Positions 60,494 to 64,000 of a stretch of 64,000 nt of DNA are shown one piece after another. The DNA comes from Mesorhizobium sp. AR10 (GTDB lineage Bacteria; Pseudomonadota; Alphaproteobacteria; Rhizobiales; Rhizobiaceae), in NCBI RefSeq assembly GCF_024746795.1, contig NZ_CP080524.1:4938001-5002000 (forward strand), in the 5' to 3' direction. A program made the translations under genes and the position numbers. Below the pieces are notes generated by a model. The model was not told the DNA's origin, made no database searches, and worked only from the letters and a program-made list of their open reading frames with translations. Position 1 is the first letter of the stretch; every line of letters starts with the position of its first letter.

Positions 60494-60973
60494 ATGACAA
60501 GCCAGATCCCCATCCATCTCGATATCAACGGACACCGCCATGAATTGGAGGTCGAGCCGCGCGTCACGCTGCTCGACGCCTTGCGCGACCGTCTCGACCT
60601 GACCGGCACCAAGAAAGGCTGCGACCAGGGCCAATGCGGCGCCTGCACCGTGCATGTCGACGGCCAGCGCGTGCTGGCCTGCCTGACGTTGGCCGCCCAG
60701 GTTGACGGCCGCACCATCACCACCATCGAAGGGCTGGCCGAGGCGGATGGCACGCTGCATGCGGTGCAGGCCGCCTTCCTCGAACAGGACGCCTTCCAGT
60801 GCGGCTATTGCACGCCGGGCCAGATCATGTCGGCGGTGGCCTGCATCCGCGAGGGCCATGCCGGCTCGGATGACGAGATCCGCGAATACATGGCCGGCAA
60901 TCTCTGCCGCTGCGGCGCCTACCCGCACATCGTCGCCGCCGTGCGCCAGGCAGCACTGGAGGTTGCATCATGA
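60494..60973 (+). CDS. Molybdenum hydroxylase [2Fe-2S] subunit (xanthine/aldehyde dehydrogenase type)
   Basis: The 159-residue protein carries two [2Fe-2S] clusters: GCDQGQCGACTVHVDGQRVL plus the AC that follows, and FQCGYCTPGQIMSAVACI with NLCRCGAYPHIV. It is the small subunit of three-subunit xanthine dehydrogenase-family enzymes and passes electrons from the molybdenum centre towards FAD. No twin-arginine signal is seen, so it is probably cytoplasmic, unlike E. coli PaoA. It overlaps the next gene by four bases. Confidence 0.93.
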   Translation: MTSQIPIHLDINGHRHELEVEPRVTLLDALRDRLDLTGTKKGCDQGQCGACTVHVDGQRVLACLTLAAQVDGRTITTIEGLAEADGTLHAVQAAFLEQDAFQCGYCTPGQIMSAVACIREGHAGSDDEIREYMAGNLCRCGAYPHIVAAVRQAALEVAS

Positions 60974-61953
60974 GGGATTTTTCGTACCTTCGCGCCGGTT
61001 CGGTCGATGCCGCACGCCAGGCGGCCGCCCTGCCCGGCGCCATGCTCTTGGCCGGCGGCACCACGCTCGTCGATCTCGCCAAATGCGGCGTCGCTGAGCC
61101 CGAGACGATCGTCGACATCACCCATCTCAGGGGGCTCGACGTGATCACTGTCGACGAGCGCAGCGCCACCATCGGCGCCCTGGCAAAGATGAGCAGCATT
61201 GCCGACCATGCCGACATCAAAAGCCGCTTTCCCGCCGTCTCGGAAGCGCTCTGGCAAGCCGCTTCGCCGCAGATCCGCAACATGGCGACCATCGGCGGCA
61301 ATCTGATGCAGCGCACGCGCTGCCCGTATTTCCGCGACCCCGAAAACTTTCCCGCCTGCAACAAGCGTTCGCCCGGCAGCGGCTGCTCGGCGATCGGCGG
61401 CGTCACCCGCGGCCATGCCGTGCTCGGCACCAGCGAAGCCTGCATCGCCATGTATCCCGGCGATCTGGCCGTGGCCTTGGTCGCCTTCGGCGCAACAATC
61501 CATCTCGGCGACCGCCAGATGGCTGTCGACGACTTTTTCCTGCTGCCGGGCACCACGCCGGGACGGGAACACGCGATCCAGCCGGGCGAGGTGATCACTG
61601 CGGTCAGCATTCCGGCTTCGGCCGCTGCCGCGCGTTCGACTTATCTCAAAGTCCGCGACCGGCAATCCTATGAGTTCGCCGCCGCCAGTGCGGCCGTCGG
61701 CATCGAATTCGACGCCGACGGCCGCACGATCCGTGATCTGCGCGTGGCACTCGGTGGCGTCGCCACCAAGCCGTGGCGGGCGCGAGCGGTGGAAGACGCG
61801 TTGAAGGGCAAGGTGCTGGAGGCGAACACCGTCCGGCGCGCCAGCCTGCTCGCCGTCGAGGGCGCCGTCGACCATGGCGCCAACCACTACAAGATCGAGC
61901 TGGCGCCGCGCGTCGTCGCCCGCGCCATAATCAAAATGGGAGAAACGGCATGA
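60970..61953 (+). CDS. Molybdenum hydroxylase FAD subunit with extra cysteine cluster
   Basis: The 327-residue FAD-binding subunit has AMLLAGGTTLVDLAKCGVAE, PQIRNMATIGGNLMQRTRCP and a Cys-rich insertion (RCPYFRDPENF, ACNKRSPGSGCSA) typical of PaoB and 4-hydroxybenzoyl-CoA reductase beta subunits, which bind an additional [4Fe-4S] cluster there. It accepts electrons for transfer to the final acceptor. It is coupled to both neighbours by ATGA overlaps. Confidence 0.9.
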   Translation: MRDFSYLRAGSVDAARQAAALPGAMLLAGGTTLVDLAKCGVAEPETIVDITHLRGLDVITVDERSATIGALAKMSSIADHADIKSRFPAVSEALWQAASPQIRNMATIGGNLMQRTRCPYFRDPENFPACNKRSPGSGCSAIGGVTRGHAVLGTSEACIAMYPGDLAVALVAFGATIHLGDRQMAVDDFFLLPGTTPGREHAIQPGEVITAVSIPASAAAARSTYLKVRDRQSYEFAAASAAVGIEFDADGRTIRDLRVALGGVATKPWRARAVEDALKGKVLEANTVRRASLLAVEGAVDHGANHYKIELAPRVVARAIIKMGETA

Positions 61954-64000
61954 CCGTTCACATAACAAGACATGGCGACGCCTCGGACGGCGGCGCCGAT
62001 GCCGTGGGTGGGCGGCTGTCGCGCGTCGACGGTCCGGCCAAGATCACCGGCGCGGCCAAATATGCGGTCGAGCAGCAGCTCGACGAGCTGGCCTATGCCG
62101 TGCTGGTCGAGAGCACGATCGCATCAGGCAAGGTGCGTTCGATCGACACGAAGGCTGCCGAGGCGGCACCCGGCGTGCTCAAGGTGTTGACGCCGGACAC
62201 CATCGCGCCGCTGAAGACCGCATCGGACTGGTTCGGCACGCCGCCGCCCGATGTGCCCTATTGCCCGCTGGCGCGCGATATCACCTTCTCGGGCCAGCAT
62301 GTCGCGGCCTTGGTGGCCGAGAGTTTCGAGCAGGCGGTGGCGGCGGCAGCGCTGGTCAAGGTCCTCTATGATGAGACGCCTTCCATCGTCGACCTCAGCG
62401 ATGGCAAGGCCGGCGACGGCATCCCGATCGACGCCATGACCAAGGAATGGGGCGACGCGCAAGCCGCTTTCGCGGCCGCTCCCGTCAGGATCTGCGCCGC
62501 CTACAACACGCCGCGCGAATACCAGGCGCCGATGGAACCGCATGGGCTGATCGCGCGCTGGGAGGGCGACAAGCTCACTGTCTGGGAGCCGAGCCAGTGG
62601 CTCGACGGGATGGCGCGCACCTATGCCGAATGGTTCGGCGTACCGTTCGAAAATGTGCGGCTGGTCTCGCCCTATATTGGCGGCGGTTTCGGCTCCAAGG
62701 CGCTGGCGCTCGGCCACAGCGCGGTGGCGGCGGTTGCGGCAAAGATGCTGGGACGGCCGGTGAAGCTGGTCATGACGCGGCCGCAGACCTTCACCGGTTA
62801 TGGCGGACGCGCGGCGACGCGCCAGACGGTGGCGCTCGGCGCCGGCCCCGAGGGACAGATCCAGTCGATCGTGCATCGCGGCGTCAACGAGACCTCGATG
62901 GACGGCATGTGGGTCGAGCCGCTGGGCTCGGTCACCTCGGTCATGTATGCGACGCCGAATTTCTCGTCGCGGCAGAATGTCGTGCGGGTGAATTCGGTGG
63001 TGCCGGGCGCCATGCGCGCGCCGGGCGAGAACCCCAGCGCCTTCGGCATCGAATGCGCCATCGACGAGCTCGCCCATGAGGTCGGCATCGATCCGCTGGC
63101 GATCCGGCTGAAGAACTATGCCGAACAGGATCCGCACGCGAAAAAGCCGTGGTCGACACGGCAGTTGCGCGAGGCCTTCGCCGCAGGTGCGGAAGCCTTC
63201 GGCTGGTCGCGGCGCAGCCCGGAGCCGCGCTCGATGCGCGACGGCAACCAGCTGATCGGCTGGGGCGTGGCCGCCGGCACCTACCCGGTGCGCCGGGCCT
63301 ATGGCGAAGCGATGGTGCGCATCCTCGCCGACGGCTCGGTCGAGGTCGAAAGCTCCTCGATCGACATGGGCCAGGGCACCTACACGATCCTGGCGCAGAC
63401 GGCGGCCGAGACGCTCGGCGTGGCGGCGGAGAACGTCGTGGTGAAGCTCGGCGACTCGCGCTTTGCCCGCGCCGGCGTCACCGGCGGCTCCAGGTTGGCC
63501 GGCGTCATGACCGGCGCGGTCTACAAGGCGGCGAGTGCTGCACTTGACCAGTTGGTGGGCTTGGCGATCTCCGATCCCCGCTCGCCCTTCCACGCGCTGC
63601 AGGCCAACACACTGGTCGTCGCCAGTGGCCGCATCTCATCGCCCCGCGGCGACGGACCGGAGGTTTCGATCGCCGAGCTGCTGGCCAGCGTCGGGCGCGA
63701 CCATATCGAGGCCAAGGGCGACACCATGCCGGCCAATTCGACGGCTGAGGATCGCTACAAGAACTATACCACCATCGCCATGGCGCTGCCGCATACCGAG
63801 GGCGACTATTCCCGCCACAGCTGGTGCGCGCATTTCATTGAAGTGCGGGTCGACGAGGACTTCGGCACGGTGCGCGTGTCGCGCGTGGTGTCGGCGCTGG
63901 ATTCGGGCCGGCTCTACAATCCCAAGCTCGCCGAAAGCCAGTGGAAGGGCGGCATCATCATGGGCATCGGCCAGGCGCTGCTGGAGGAAGGCATCGTCGA
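61950..64000 (+). CDS. Molybdenum hydroxylase large (molybdopterin) subunit, cut by the window end
   Basis: From ATG 61950 (overlapping the previous stop) at least 683 codons run without a stop to the window edge. The frame includes GGRLSRVDGPAKITGAAKYA, the substrate channel and Mo-cofactor motifs YIGGGFGSKA, NPSAFGIECAIDELAHEVGI and GIGQALLEEGI near the end. It is the catalytic subunit that hydroxylates aldehydes or N-heterocycles with water oxygen. Its substrate is not determined; the gene set resembles paoABC and xdh-type operons. Usual length is about 730 residues, so only a short end is missing. A maturation (XdhC/PaoD) gene would be expected just outside. Confidence 0.92.
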   Translation, partial: MTVHITRHGDASDGGADAVGGRLSRVDGPAKITGAAKYAVEQQLDELAYAVLVESTIASGKVRSIDTKAAEAAPGVLKVLTPDTIAPLKTASDWFGTPPPDVPYCPLARDITFSGQHVAALVAESFEQAVAAAALVKVLYDETPSIVDLSDGKAGDGIPIDAMTKEWGDAQAAFAAAPVRICAAYNTPREYQAPMEPHGLIARWEGDKLTVWEPSQWLDGMARTYAEWFGVPFENVRLVSPYIGGGFGSKALALGHSAVAAVAAKMLGRPVKLVMTRPQTFTGYGGRAATRQTVALGAGPEGQIQSIVHRGVNETSMDGMWVEPLGSVTSVMYATPNFSSRQNVVRVNSVVPGAMRAPGENPSAFGIECAIDELAHEVGIDPLAIRLKNYAEQDPHAKKPWSTRQLREAFAAGAEAFGWSRRSPEPRSMRDGNQLIGWGVAAGTYPVRRAYGEAMVRILADGSVEVESSSIDMGQGTYTILAQTAAETLGVAAENVVVKLGDSRFARAGVTGGSRLAGVMTGAVYKAASAALDQLVGLAISDPRSPFHALQANTLVVASGRISSPRGDGPEVSIAELLASVGRDHIEAKGDTMPANSTAEDRYKNYTTIAMALPHTEGDYSRHSWCAHFIEVRVDEDFGTVRVSRVVSALDSGRLYNPKLAESQWKGGIIMGIGQALLEEGIV

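Overview
The window is a high-GC chromosomal stretch from an alphaproteobacterium. It is most consistent with a Mesorhizobium-like member of the Rhizobiales. The basis for that is inference from gene content (several sugar ABC transporters, a Ku/LigD set, DUF1127 and LuxR/OmpR-type TPR regulators, a molybdenum hydroxylase) and from a family of intergenic palindromic repeats with C-rich and G-rich arms, which recurs at least seven times and resembles rhizobial mosaic repeats. No rRNA, tRNA, CRISPR array, complete insertion sequence or phage gene was found. Gene density is ordinary, and the genes look like housekeeping-accessory and metabolic functions rather than one large island.

Layout. 1-0.7 kb: the end of an unknown gene and a RelE/HigB-type toxin-antitoxin pair with an apparently leaderless promoter. 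0.7-8.3 kb, minus strand: ATP-grasp protein, isochorismatase-like hydrolase, lysozyme-like lipoprotein, amidase, a DUF115-like protein, and a PLP aminotransferase carrying an extra zinc-finger-like tail. 8.7-13.2 kb: WD40 membrane protein, exonuclease III, and a winged-helix/TPR regulator facing a 70-residue protein across an array of TTCAGG repeats. 13.3-18.9 kb: hydrolase, then an NHEJ block (ligD, ku and a TPR gene overlapping ku). 19.3-24.9 kb, plus strand: acetyltransferase, aldo/keto reductase and a ribose-type sugar ABC transporter behind a LacI-type operator. 25-32.5 kb: LuxR/TPR regulator, DUF1127 and DUF922 proteins, and a second sugar ABC operon (MalK/UgpC type) behind another LacI-type operator, whose ATPase gene is frameshifted by one base.

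32.5-47 kb: short-chain dehydrogenase with an altered active site, flavin monooxygenase, methyltransferases, VOC proteins, a 685-residue orphan, an MFS transporter, a PQ-loop protein with no stop codon of its own, a sulfotransferase, an aldo/keto reductase and a third wHTH/TPR regulator. 47-52.4 kb: a wHTH regulator divergent from a DUF899-membrane protein-OsmC-FAD oxidoreductase series, separated by a duplicated promoter block. 52.4-55.8 kb: a tightly overlapping SBP56 (methanethiol oxidase family)-ferredoxin-CoA-binding operon with an ankyrin-cytochrome c gene downstream. 56-60 kb: DUF1326/DUF2182 pair, a DUF4034 gene of lower GC bracketed by pieces of the tetR 3' end, and tetR itself. 60.5-64 kb: a three-subunit molybdenum hydroxylase (xanthine dehydrogenase/aldehyde oxidoreductase type), cut by the window end.

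The most unusual items are the SBP56-redox gene set, the DUF4034 islet with tetR-derived flanks, the duplicated DUF899 promoter block, the duplicated ligD tail with a repeat supplying the present stop codon, the 10-bp-phased regulator site array, and the frameshifted transporter ATPase. All functional assignments come from recognising family motifs by eye. No database search was run.
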